Assembly: GCA_021793115.1 (NCBI GenBank)
Contig: JAJYTJ010000071.1
Span: 1-18,280, forward strand
Direction of reading: 5' to 3'
DNA length: 18,280 nucleotides
Source: Actinomycetes bacterium
Lineage (GTDB): Bacteria > Actinomycetota > Actinomycetes > Actinomycetales > Cellulomonadaceae
Shown piece by piece: positions 8,397-14,779 of this stretch (position 1 is its first letter; each line of letters begins with the position of its first letter). The translations under genes were made by a program, and so were the position numbers. A model generated the notes under the pieces. It made no database searches, was not told the origin of the DNA, and was given only the letters and a program-made list of their open reading frames with translations.

Positions 8397-8402
8397 TATC
8401 CT
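8397..8402 (+). promoter_or_regulatory. Candidate -10 box of carD
   Basis: TATCCT is the only AT-rich hexamer in the 190-bp GC-rich carD/lipoprotein intergenic region and lies 30 nt before the carD ATG. A GGAAGGGG ribosome-binding sequence follows. No good -35 match is found at 16-18 bp. Confidence 0.5.
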
Positions 8403-8432
8403 GGACCGGGCCTGGGAAGGGGATTCCACCAC

Positions 8433-8915
8433 ATGACTTTCACTGTTGGGGAGACCGTCGTCTACCCGCACCACGGTGCAGCGCTGATCGAAGAGATCAA
8501 GACCCGGACCATCCGCGGTGAGGACAAGGTCTACCTCAAGCTCCGTGTCGCGCAGGGCGACCTGACGATCGAGGTGCCGGCGGACAACGTGGACCTCGTC
8601 GGCGTCCGTGACGTCGTGGGCCAGGAAGGTCTCGACCGCGTGTTCGAGGTGCTGCGCGCCCCGTACACCGAGGAGCCGACCAACTGGTCGCGCCGGTTCA
8701 AGGCCAACCTCGAGAAGCTGGCGTCGGGTGACGTCATCAAGGTGGCGGAGGTCGTCCGTGACCTGTCCCGCCGCGACGCCGACCGCGGCCTGTCGGCCGG
8801 CGAGAAGCGCATGCTCGCCAAGGCGCGCCACATCCTCGTCTCCGAGCTGGCGCTGGCCGAGCACACCGAGGAGGACCAGGCCGAGGCGATCCTCGACGAG
8901 GTCCTCGCGTCCTGA
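8433..8915 (+). CDS. carD: RNA polymerase-binding transcription factor CarD
   Basis: CarD (160 aa) binds the RNA polymerase beta subunit and stabilises open promoter complexes, broadly affecting transcription including rRNA. The N-terminal polymerase-interaction domain (about 1-55) begins [19 protein letters not shown]. The C-terminal helical DNA-binding domain includes [20 protein letters not shown] with W85, the tryptophan that wedges into the minor groove at the bubble edge. R25, a polymerase-contact residue in M. tuberculosis CarD, is present, but position 47 is glutamate where the mycobacterial protein has arginine. The ATG at 8433 matches the family N-terminus; longer in-frame starts would read through the promoter. 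It is followed by ispD and ispF as in mycobacteria. Confidence 0.96.
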   Translation: MTFTVGETVVYPHHGAALIEEIKTRTIRGEDKVYLKLRVAQGDLTIEVPADNVDLVGVRDVVGQEGLDRVFEVLRAPYTEEPTNWSRRFKANLEKLASGDVIKVAEVVRDLSRRDADRGLSAGEKRMLAKARHILVSELALAEHTEEDQAEAILDEVLAS

Positions 8916-8951
8916 CGTCCCGCTGACACCGTCCCGGGGATGGAGACGGCC

Positions 8952-9659
8952 ATGACGGTCGCCGCGGTCCTCGTCGCCGCCGGGACCGGGTCCCGGCTCG
9001 GGCACCAGCTGCCCAAGGCGTTCGTCCCCCTGCGGGGGGTCCCGCTCGTCGTGCACGCCGCGCAATCGTTGCTCGCGTGCGACGCCGTGTCGGCGCTCGT
9101 CGTCGTCGTGCCCGCGGACCGGGCCGCAGACGCTCGGGACGCGCTCGCCGGCCTGCCGTGCCCCGTCACGGTCGTCGCCGGCGGGGCGGCCCGGCAGGCG
9201 TCCGTGGCGGCCGGCCTCGCCGCGCTGCCCGACGACGCGGACGTGGTGCTGGTGCACGACGCGGCGCGCCCGTTCGTGCCCGCGGACCTCGTCGACCGGG
9301 TGGTGGCCGCCGTGCGGGCCGGGCACCCGGCGGTGGTGCCCGCGCTGCCGGTGACCGACACCGTCAAGCGGGTCGGGCCGGGCGACGGCACGGGGGAGCC
9401 CGTGCTGGAGACCGTGCCCCGCGGCGCCCTGCGGGCGGTCCAGACGCCGCAGGGGTTCGCGCGCGACGTGCTCGTCGCGGCGCACGTGGCGGCCGCCGCC
9501 CGGGCGCACGACGAGGGCACGGCCGCGTCCGACGACGCGGGCCTGGTGGAGGAGCTGGGCGCGCCGGTGTGGGTGGTCGCGGGCGACGAGCGCGCCGCCA
9601 AGATCACCACCGCGGCCGACCTCGCGCTGGCCGCCCGTCGCCTGGAGGACGCCTCGTGA
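8952..9659 (+). CDS. ispD: 2-C-methyl-D-erythritol 4-phosphate cytidylyltransferase
   Basis: IspD couples CTP to methylerythritol phosphate, the third step of the MEP isoprenoid pathway, in the cytosol. The 235-residue form shows the nucleotidyl-transferase signature [16 protein letters not shown], then [60 protein letters not shown] and the C-terminal [15 protein letters not shown]. The ATG at 8952 is preferred over one at 8940 because GGAG lies 6 nt before it and nothing useful precedes the upstream codon. The carD stop is 36 nt upstream, so co-transcription is likely. The stop codon overlaps a GTG that opens the repeat-containing small frame between ispD and ispF. Confidence 0.94.
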   Translation: MTVAAVLVAAGTGSRLGHQLPKAFVPLRGVPLVVHAAQSLLACDAVSALVVVVPADRAADARDALAGLPCPVTVVAGGAARQASVAAGLAALPDDADVVLVHDAARPFVPADLVDRVVAAVRAGHPAVVPALPVTDTVKRVGPGDGTGEPVLETVPRGALRAVQTPQGFARDVLVAAHVAAAARAHDEGTAASDDAGLVEELGAPVWVVAGDERAAKITTAADLALAARRLEDAS

Positions 9660-9862
9660 GCACGCCCGCGCGCGCCCCCGGCAGCACGCGCACCCCTGTC
9701 ACCGCGCACACCCCTTCCACCGCGCACACCCCTGTCACCGCGCACACCCCTTCCACCGCGCACACCCCCCTCGCCGAGCACGGCAGTCCGTGCCGAGCAC
9801 GGCAGGCCGGACTGCCGGATTCGGTACGAGCTGCCGTGTTCGCGGGAAGGTGGGACTCATGA
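9656..9862 (+). CDS. Repeat-encoded 68-residue frame bridging ispD and ispF (doubtful gene)
   Basis: The frame opens with GTG overlapping the ispD stop (GTGA) and closes with TGA overlapping the ispF start (ATGA). Its first half is a Thr/Pro/Ala/His repeat (PVTAHT and PSTAHT alternating) encoded by the 18-bp tandem units. Its second half is encoded by the palindromic element that recurs at 17044-17110. I recognise no family. The coupling at both ends and the multiple-of-three repeat unit are consistent with ribosomes crossing the junction to keep ispF translated. The composition argues that the peptide itself is a by-product rather than a selected protein. There is no ribosome-binding site of its own beyond the ispD context. 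Confidence 0.25.
   Translation: MSTPARAPGSTRTPVTAHTPSTAHTPVTAHTPSTAHTPLAEHGSPCRARQAGLPDSVRAAVFAGRWDS
9691..9762 (+). repeat. Four 18-bp tandem repeats (two 36-bp units) in the ispD-ispF junction
   Basis: CACCCCTGTCACCGCGCA and CACCCCTTCCACCGCGCA alternate twice with no other differences, starting at 9691, 9709, 9727 and 9745; a degenerate fifth unit (CACCCCCC) follows. Exact identity of the two 36-bp units points to recent duplication by slippage or unequal exchange. Confidence 0.95.
9776..9842 (+). repeat. Intergenic palindromic element, copy A
   Basis: A 67-bp nested inverted repeat: outer arms at about 9780-9797 and 9820-9837, inner hairpin CGGCAG/CTGCCG. It aligns without gaps to 17044-17110 with 55 of 67 positions identical. 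Stem differences between copies mostly keep base-pairing. It ends 16 bp before the ispF start. No transposase or target duplication is visible. Confidence 0.8.
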
Positions 9863-10344
9863 GCGGGATGCGCGTGGGGATCGGCGTCGACGTGCACGCG
9901 TACGACGCCGCGCCCGAGCCGGGCGCGGCGCTGCACCTCGCGGGGCTGGACTGGCCGGGCGAGGTGCCGCTGGCCGGCCACTCCGACGGCGACGCCGCGG
10001 CGCACGCCGCCGCCGACGCCCTCCTGTCCGCCGCGGCGCTCGGCGACCTCGGCTCGCAGATCGGCACGGCCGACCCTCGGTGGGCCGGCGCATCGGGGGT
10101 GGCGATCCTCGCCGAGGTGGCTCGGCGTGTGCGGGCGGCGGGCTTCGAGATCGGGAACGTCGCGGTCCAGCTGGTCGGCAACCGGCCCAGGATCGGGCCG
10201 CGCCGGGCGGAGGCCGAGGCGGCGCTGTCGGCGGCGGCCGGGGCGCCGGTGTCGGTGTCGGCGACGACGAGCGACGGGCTCGGGCTCACCGGCCGGGGTG
10301 AGGGCGTCGCGGCGATCGCCACGGCCCTCGTCGTGCCGCGCTGA
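9859..10344 (+). CDS. ispF: 2-C-methyl-D-erythritol 2,4-cyclodiphosphate synthase
   Basis: IspF (161 aa) cyclises CDP-methylerythritol 2-phosphate in the MEP pathway and works as a trimer with a zinc ion at each active site. The zinc ligands are visible as D11 and H13 in GVDVHAYD and H49 in [17 protein letters not shown]. Other family segments are [28 protein letters not shown] and [21 protein letters not shown]. The ATG at 9859 is preceded by GGAAGGTGGG and begins just before the family's conserved N-terminus; upstream in-frame codons lie inside the palindromic repeat. It is separated from ispD by about 200 bp of repeats. The usual downstream neighbour in mycobacteria, cysS, is not present here. 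Confidence 0.95.
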   Translation: MSGMRVGIGVDVHAYDAAPEPGAALHLAGLDWPGEVPLAGHSDGDAAAHAAADALLSAAALGDLGSQIGTADPRWAGASGVAILAEVARRVRAAGFEIGNVAVQLVGNRPRIGPRRAEAEAALSAAAGAPVSVSATTSDGLGLTGRGEGVAAIATALVVPR

Positions 10345-10363
10345 CGGCGTCGCACACGCCAAT

Positions 10364-10382
10364 AAACCCCGGGGGGTATGCT
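10364..10382 (+). promoter_or_regulatory. CstR-type operator 1 with overlapping -10 box
   Basis: AAACCCCGGGGGGTAT (10364-10379) is a pseudo-palindrome matching the other three operators of the cluster. The -10 box TATGCT (10377-10382) overlaps its right end. The ATG of the following gene is 6 nt after the -10 box, implying a leaderless transcript. Repressor binding here would block RNA polymerase directly. Confidence 0.75.
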
Positions 10383-10388
10383 GGGGCC

Positions 10389-10721
10389 ATGTCGCCCCAG
10401 ACGTCTCTCCAGCGCCCCTCCGTCCCCGAGCGTGGCAACGCCTGTGCGGTGACGCCCGGGCAGCGGGCGGCTCGCGGCGTCATGGCCCTGGTCGTGGGCA
10501 CCGCGGCCGTCGCCGCCGGCGGCTCCGGGCTGCTGTGGATCGCGATCCCGGCCGGCGTGTTCGCGCTCTTCCTGGTGATCGGCGCGGCGACGGGCTGGTG
10601 CCCGACGAGCCTCTTCAGCGGGCACGGGACCGGGGCGATCGGCACCGACCACGGCTACCCCGACGCCCGTGGCCTGGTCCGGCTGGACGGGCGCCGACCC
10701 ACGCGCGGCGGCGACGCATGA
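10389..10721 (+). CDS. DUF2892/YgaP-like small membrane protein
   Basis: A 110-residue protein with a cytosolic N-terminus (C19 in GNACAV), a hydrophobic hairpin at about 31-69 (VMALVVGTAAVAAGGSG, then LLWIAIPAGVFALFLVIG) and the motif TGWCPTSLF (C71) after the second helix. This two-helix unit ending in Gly-x-CP is the DUF2892 domain, found as the membrane part of the E. coli rhodanese YgaP and often next to rhodaneses and persulfide regulators. The C-terminal 30 residues are polar. It is the first gene after operator 1, probably leaderless, and its stop overlaps the start of the repressor gene (ATGA). A role in membrane-associated sulfane-sulfur handling is inferred from context only. Confidence 0.8.
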   Translation: MSPQTSLQRPSVPERGNACAVTPGQRAARGVMALVVGTAAVAAGGSGLLWIAIPAGVFALFLVIGAATGWCPTSLFSGHGTGAIGTDHGYPDARGLVRLDGRRPTRGGDA

Positions 10722-10996
10722 CCGGTCCGTTGCCCGACGAGCAGCGCCGCATCGTCAACCGCCTGCGGCGGGCGGGCGGCCAGCTCAACGCCGTGGTCGC
10801 CGCGCTGGAGGAGGGCGGCACGTGCCGCACGGTGGTGCCGCAGCTCGCCGCCGTGACCAGCGCGCTCCACAAGGCCGGGCTGGCCATCGTCTCCAGCAGC
10901 ATGAAGGACTGCCTCGCCGACCCGTCGGGCGCGGGCCGCACGCCCGACGGGCTGACGACCGAGGAGCTCGAGAAGCTCTTCCTCAAGCTCACCTGA
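10718..10996 (+). CDS. CsoR/CstR-family repressor, persulfide-sensor type (copy 1)
   Basis: A 92-residue all-helical repressor of the CsoR/RcnR/CstR (DUF156) family. It retains RRIVNRLRRAGGQLNAVVAAL in helix 1, C36 in GGTCRTVVPQLAAV and C65 in SSSMKDCLAD. In copper-sensing CsoR the ligands are Cys, His and Cys (36, 61, 65 in M. tuberculosis); here position 61 is serine, so the copper site is incomplete while both thiols needed for di- or trisulfide formation in CstR remain. Rhodaneses, TusA and DsrE modules and four shared operators support persulfide sensing. The ATG overlaps the stop of the DUF2892 gene, and the operator lies upstream of that gene, so autorepression is likely. It shares close sequence with copy 2 at 16523. 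Confidence 0.9.
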   Translation: MTGPLPDEQRRIVNRLRRAGGQLNAVVAALEEGGTCRTVVPQLAAVTSALHKAGLAIVSSSMKDCLADPSGAGRTPDGLTTEELEKLFLKLT

Positions 10997-11000
10997 CGGC

Positions 11001-11037
11001 GGCCGCCGGGCCGCGGGACACCCGCGGCCCGGCGGCC
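11001..11037. terminator. Bidirectional terminator hairpin between convergent genes
   Basis: A perfect 17-bp stem (11001-11017 with 11021-11037) and a 3-nt loop lie between the stops of the copy 1 repressor and of the convergent oxidoreductase fusion, which are only 47 bp apart. No T-tract. It is placed to end transcription from both sides. Confidence 0.8.
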
Positions 11038-11043
11038 GACGGC

Positions 11044-13545
11044 TCAGATGAACAGCGTGGTGCCGGACTGGGCCGCCTCGCCGAGGAACGTGGCGACGCC
11101 GCCGAGCTCGACCCCGTCGATGAGCTCCGAGGAGTCGATGCCGAGCAGGTCCATCGTCATGGTGCAGGCGATGAGCCGGGCGCCGGAGGCCTGCGCCGAG
11201 GCGACGAGCTCGGGCAGCGTGGCCACCGAGCTCTCCCTCATCGCCTTCTTGATGAGCGCGGTGCCCGCACCGAACATGTGCATCTGCGAGAGCGTCAGCT
11301 GGTCGGCGCCCTGCGGCATCATCCGGCCGAACATGGCGTCCATGAGCGGCTTGTCGCGCTGCGGCGGGTCGCTGCGACGGAGCGTGTTGAGGCCCCAGAA
11401 GGTGAAGAACATCGACACCTCCTCGCCCATGGCCAGCGCGCCGTTGGCGATGATGAACGCCGCGAGCACCTTGTCGAGGTCGCCGGAGAACACGACGAAG
11501 GAGTTCTTGCCCGGGCCCGCCTGGGCGGGGGCCGCCGCGGCGAGGGGTGCCGGCGCGGCGGCGCCGCCCTTGCGGAACCGCGCGACGTAGCCGGGACCCT
11601 CGGGGTCCATCGCCAGCAGCGCGTGGCCGTTGCGCGCCGCCCACGCCGGACCGTCGTTGGCGAACCCGGGGTCGGAGACGTGCACGCGCACCTCGTCACC
11701 GGGCGCCAGGCCCTTGACGGTCGAGGCCAGCTTCATCAGCGGCCCGGGGCAGGCCAGCCCGGCGCAGTCGAGCTCGACCGTGACGCCGCTGCCCCGGTGG
11801 GCGACGACGGCGGCGTGCACCTCGGCGGCCTCGCCGTACGGGGTGGTCGGCACCGTGCTCGGCTCCGCGGGCTCGACGTCGTGCCAGGCACGGAAGGTCT
11901 GCGACCCACCGGACAGGGTGGCCACGTCGGTGAAGCCGCGCTGCACCAGCGCCCGGTAGGCGAGGTAGGAGCGGAAGCCGACGGCGCAGTACAGCCGGAC
12001 GGGCTGGTCCCGGTCCCACGTCTCGCAGGCGGCGCGCAGGTCGCCCAGCGGCACGTTCTGCGCGCCGGGGACGTGCCAGAGGTCGAACTCCTCGGCGGTG
12101 CGCACGTCGAGCAGGCGCGATCCGTCCACGGCCTGTGGGTAGTCCTGCGCGTACCAGAGCCGCAGGTCGCCGCGGATCGTGTTGGCGGCCACGAAGCCCG
12201 CCATGTTGACGGGGTCCTTCGCGGCGCCGAACGGCGGGGCGTAGGCGAGCTCGAGCTCCTCGAGGTCGAAGACCGTCGCACCCAGGCGCAGCGCGGTGGC
12301 CAGCACGTCGAGCCGCTTGTCGATGCCGTCGAACCCGCACGCCTGCGCGCCCAGCAGGCGCCCGCTCTCGGGGTCGAACAGCACCTTCAGGTGCATGGTC
12401 GCGGTGCCGGGGTAGTAGCCCGCGTGCCCGGACGGGTGCACGTGCACCGCGCGGTAGGCCACGCCGGCGGCGACGAGCTGGCGCTCGTTGGCGCCGGTGC
12501 CCCCGGCCACCATGTCGAACACCTTGACCACCGACGTGCCCTGCGTGCTGCGGTACTCGCTGACGCGGCCGCACATGTTGTCCGCCGCGACGCGGCCCTG
12601 GCGGTTGGCCGGCCCGGCCAGCGGAGCCAGGCGCAGGCCGCCGAGCACGGTGTGCGGCGTCTCCACCGCGTCGCCGGCCGCCCAGATGTGCGGGTCGGAC
12701 GTGCGCATGTGCGTGTCGACCAGCACGCCGCCGTGCGGCCCGAGCTCGAGCCCGGCGCCGCGGGCGAGCTCGACGCTGGGCCGGACCCCGACCGCGAGCA
12801 CCACGAGGTCGGCCTCGAGCACGGTGGAGTCCTGCAGCTCGACGCGCAGCGCCTCCGGCGTCGGCTCGAACGCGGCGGCGGCGGTCGACAGCCGCACGTC
12901 GATACCGCGGCTGCGCAGGTGCTGCTCCACGGGGACGGCGATCTCGTGGTCCAGCGGCGGGAGGATCTGGCCGGCCAGCTCGACGACGTGGACCCGCGCC
13001 CCGCGGTGGTGCAGGTTCTCCGCCAGCTCCAGCCCGATGTAGCCGGCGCCGACGACGACCGCGCGCAGCGGTGCCCGGCCGTCGGCCTTGCGGCGGGCGC
13101 AGGCCTCGTCGACGACGGCCTTGATCCGGTCCATGTCACCGATGCGGCGCAGCACGTGGACCCGGGGGTCGTCGATGCCGGCCAGGGGCGGGCGCACCGG
13201 GTCCGCGCCGGGGCAGAGCGCGAGGGCGTCGTAGGGCTCGTCGTACTCCCGGCCACCGTCGACCTCCCGGACGCGGACGGTGCGCGCGTCGCGGTCGATG
13301 GCGACGACCTCCTGCCCGGTGCGCACGTCGATGTCGAGCATCTCGCGCAGCGAGTCCGGCGTCTGCAGCAGCAGGCGCGAGCGGTCGGTGATGACCTCAC
13401 CGACGTGGTAGGGCAGCCCGCAGTTCGCGAACGACACGTGGTGCCCGCGCTCGAGGACGACGATCTCCGCGTCCTCGTCCAGGCGGCGCGCCCGCGCCGC
13501 CACCGAGGCACCGGCGGCCACACCGCCGACCACGACTATCTTCAC
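11044..13545 (-). CDS. CoA-disulfide reductase / rhodanese / TusA / DsrE fusion
   Basis: An 833-residue cytosolic fusion of four sulfur-transfer modules. Residues 1-310 are an FAD/NAD(P)-binding disulfide reductase (VVVGGVAAGASVAARARRL; active-site C42 in SFANCGLPYHVG; second nucleotide fold VVVGAGYIGLELAENL; FAD loop WAAGDAVE). Residues 335-450 are its dimerisation domain. About 455-555 is a rhodanese with C520 in YCAVGFRSYLA. About 586-660 is TusA with C599 in the CPGP motif. About 680-833 is a DsrE/F-like domain with a cysteine at 794. The layout suggests capture of sulfane sulfur by rhodanese, hand-over to TusA and DsrE, and reduction of CoA or other persulfides by the flavoenzyme. The GTG at 13545 is preferred (AAGGAG 6 nt upstream, MKIVVVGG N-terminus) over ATG 13551, which abuts the ribosome-binding site. 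Operator 2 lies upstream. Confidence 0.92.
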   Translation of the reverse strand: MKIVVVGGVAAGASVAARARRLDEDAEIVVLERGHHVSFANCGLPYHVGEVITDRSRLLLQTPDSLREMLDIDVRTGQEVVAIDRDARTVRVREVDGGREYDEPYDALALCPGADPVRPPLAGIDDPRVHVLRRIGDMDRIKAVVDEACARRKADGRAPLRAVVVGAGYIGLELAENLHHRGARVHVVELAGQILPPLDHEIAVPVEQHLRSRGIDVRLSTAAAAFEPTPEALRVELQDSTVLEADLVVLAVGVRPSVELARGAGLELGPHGGVLVDTHMRTSDPHIWAAGDAVETPHTVLGGLRLAPLAGPANRQGRVAADNMCGRVSEYRSTQGTSVVKVFDMVAGGTGANERQLVAAGVAYRAVHVHPSGHAGYYPGTATMHLKVLFDPESGRLLGAQACGFDGIDKRLDVLATALRLGATVFDLEELELAYAPPFGAAKDPVNMAGFVAANTIRGDLRLWYAQDYPQAVDGSRLLDVRTAEEFDLWHVPGAQNVPLGDLRAACETWDRDQPVRLYCAVGFRSYLAYRALVQRGFTDVATLSGGSQTFRAWHDVEPAEPSTVPTTPYGEAAEVHAAVVAHRGSGVTVELDCAGLACPGPLMKLASTVKGLAPGDEVRVHVSDPGFANDGPAWAARNGHALLAMDPEGPGYVARFRKGGAAAPAPLAAAAPAQAGPGKNSFVVFSGDLDKVLAAFIIANGALAMGEEVSMFFTFWGLNTLRRSDPPQRDKPLMDAMFGRMMPQGADQLTLSQMHMFGAGTALIKKAMRESSVATLPELVASAQASGARLIACTMTMDLLGIDSSELIDGVELGGVATFLGEAAQSGTTLFI

Positions 13546-13591
13546 GACCATCTCCTTGGCTTGTTCACTCTGTCACAAAGAGCGTAAGTAG

Positions 13592-13607
13592 ACACCCTAG
13601 GGGGTAT
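13592..13607 (-). promoter_or_regulatory. CstR-type operator 2
   Basis: ACACCCTAGGGGGTAT on the plus strand matches the operator consensus. It is 47 bp before the start of the minus-strand fusion gene. TGTCTA on the minus strand and TATCTA on the plus strand both resemble -10 boxes at its edges, so it could act on both divergent transcripts. Confidence 0.7.
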
Positions 13608-13682
13608 CTAGGACCAAAGGGACGGGGCGCCCCCTCGTTGGGGTCCGGCTCGCTGGTCCGCTGCCTCGGGAGTGTGCTAGAA

Positions 13683-13701
13683 ATACCCCGCCGGGTATTA
13701 G
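13683..13701 (+). promoter_or_regulatory. CstR-type operator 3 with overlapping -10 box
   Basis: AATACCC-CGCC-GGGTATT (13682-13699) is the most symmetrical of the operators. TATTAG (13696-13701) is a -10-like box at its right end. The rhodanese lipoprotein ATG follows 35 nt later with its own ribosome-binding site. Confidence 0.75.
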
Positions 13702-13736
13702 GACGAGGGCCCGAGGCGGCCCGGACTGGAGGATCG

Positions 13737-14108
13737 ATGGGCCGCGTCATCAAGGCACTCGTCGCCGTCGTGGCGGCCGCGGCGACCGTGCTGGGGGTGG
13801 GCGCCTGCTCGGCGCCCGCCGCGAGCGGCGTGCCCACCGGTGCCACGGTCGTCGACGTCCGCACGCCCGCCGAGTACGCCGCCGGGCACCTGTCCGGCGC
13901 GGTCAACATCGACGTCGAGTCGCCGGACTTCGCGACGAAGATCAGCGCGCTCGACCCGGCCGGCACCTACCTCGTCTACTGCCGCACGGGCAGCCGGGCG
14001 GCGCTGGCCAAGAGCCAGATGGGCACCAGGAGCTTCACCCACGTCACCAACATCGGCGGCATCGACGCCGCCGCCAAGACGACGGGCCTGCCCGTCGTCA
14101 CCCACTAG
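13737..14108 (+). CDS. Exported rhodanese-domain lipoprotein
   Basis: A 123-residue single-domain rhodanese with a lipoprotein signal: short basic start (GRVIK), hydrophobic core and lipobox VGAC with C24. The rhodanese fold follows directly (ATVVDVRTPAEYAAGHLSGA) with catalytic C82 in the loop YCRTGSRA, then the C-terminal GGIDAAAKTTGLPV. Rhodaneses carry sulfane sulfur as a cysteine persulfide. Anchored outside the membrane, this one would act on extracellular thiosulfate or persulfide, or relay sulfur at the membrane. The ATG at 13737 has GGAGG 4 nt upstream; earlier in-frame codons lie in the promoter. It follows operator 3 and is 15 nt ahead of a small membrane-protein gene, so the two probably form one transcript. 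The substrate is unknown. Confidence 0.9.
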   Translation: MGRVIKALVAVVAAAATVLGVGACSAPAASGVPTGATVVDVRTPAEYAAGHLSGAVNIDVESPDFATKISALDPAGTYLVYCRTGSRAALAKSQMGTRSFTHVTNIGGIDAAAKTTGLPVVTH

Positions 14109-14123
14109 TCACCGGAGGTCGTC

Positions 14124-14348
14124 ATGCCCGTTCTCACCTTCCTCAGCTCCACCGCCGGCCGCTGGACGCGCGCCGTGGTGGGTGTGATCCTCATCGCACT
14201 CGGCGTCGCGCTCGGCGGCTGGGCGTGGCTGCTCGCCGCCGTCGGCGTGGTGGTCGTGCTGGTCGGCGCGCTGGACGTGTGCCTGCTGGCGCCCCTGGCG
14301 GGCAAGCCCCTGCGGGGCGCCGCGTTCCGTGCCGGTGCCGCGCGGTGA
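14124..14348 (+). CDS. Small DUF2892/YgaP-like membrane protein
   Basis: A 74-residue protein with two hydrophobic helices (about 16-33 and 35-52; VVGVILIALGVALGGWAW and LLAAVGVVVVLVGAL) followed by DVCLLAPLAGKPLRG. The layout equals the DUF2892 membrane unit of YgaP: helix hairpin, then a cysteine just after helix 2 (here C55). Start ATG has GGAGG 5 nt upstream. It is 15 nt after the rhodanese lipoprotein, so together they may recreate on two polypeptides the rhodanese plus membrane-hairpin combination that E. coli YgaP has on one. Operator 4 lies just downstream. The function is inferred from context. Confidence 0.82.
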   Translation: MPVLTFLSSTAGRWTRAVVGVILIALGVALGGWAWLLAAVGVVVVLVGALDVCLLAPLAGKPLRGAAFRAGAAR

Positions 14349-14357
14349 CCGGGCCGG

Positions 14358-14386
14358 TTGCCTCAAAAAACCCCCGGGGGTATACT
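14358..14386 (+). promoter_or_regulatory. CstR-type operator 4 inside a complete promoter
   Basis: A -35 box TTGCCT (14358-14363), a 17-bp spacer and a -10 box TATACT (14381-14386) form the best promoter in the cluster. Operator AAACCCCCGGGGGTAT (14368-14383) fills the spacer and overlaps the -10 box. The ATG of the thioredoxin gene begins 6 nt after the -10 box, so the transcript is probably leaderless. Confidence 0.85.
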
Positions 14387-14392
14387 CGTCCC

Positions 14393-14779
14393 ATGAGCAC
14401 TCGTGAGATCACGCTCGACACCCTTCCCGCGGTCGTCGCGGAGAACGACATCGTCCTGCTCGACTTCTGGGCCGCCTGGTGCGGGCCGTGCCGCATGTTC
14501 GCGCCCGTGTTCGAGCGCGCCTCGCAGGCACACCCGGACATCGTCTTCGGCAAGGTCGACACCGAGGCGCAGCAGCAGCTCGCCGGCGTGTTCGGCATCA
14601 CGTCCATCCCCACGCTGGTCGCGTTCCGCGGCGGCATCGTCGTCTTCGCGCAGCCCGGCGCCCTGCCGGCCACGGCGCTCGACGAGCTCATCACGGCCGT
14701 CCGCGCGCTCGACATGGACGACGTGCGGGCGCAGCTCGCGGCGCAGGCCGAGGCGCAGGGTGCGGAGGCCGTCCGATGA
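14393..14779 (+). CDS. trxA: Thioredoxin
   Basis: A 128-residue cytosolic thioredoxin with LLDFWAAWCGPCRMFAPVF (catalytic C30 and C33), the conserved cis-proline segment GITSIPTL (P73) and FRGG. The last 25 residues (VRAQLAAQAEAQ region) form an Ala/Gln-rich tail beyond the usual fold. Thioredoxins reduce protein disulfides and also persulfides, which fits its place at the head of the second persulfide operon. It starts with ATG 6 nt after a -10 box that overlaps operator 4, with no ribosome-binding site, so it is probably translated leaderless. The stop overlaps the next start (ATGA). Confidence 0.93.
   Translation: MSTREITLDTLPAVVAENDIVLLDFWAAWCGPCRMFAPVFERASQAHPDIVFGKVDTEAQQQLAGVFGITSIPTLVAFRGGIVVFAQPGALPATALDELITAVRALDMDDVRAQLAAQAEAQGAEAVR

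Noticed and set aside
8259..8432. A longer CarD with about 58 extra N-terminal residues
   Set aside because: The extension crosses the -10 box, is low-complexity, and known CarD proteins begin at the residue encoded by ATG 8433.
9691..9762. CRISPR-like array
   Set aside because: The 18-bp units are directly adjacent with no spacers and alternate between two forms; this is a simple tandem repeat.
9776..9842. Insertion sequence at ispD-ispF
   Set aside because: There is no transposase frame and no target-site duplication that I can see; the element is only 67 bp, so it is listed as a palindromic repeat.
10669..13587. A 972-codon open frame on the plus strand
   Set aside because: It starts inside repressor copy 1 and runs antisense to the four-module fusion; no domain is visible and the composition is that of a complement frame.
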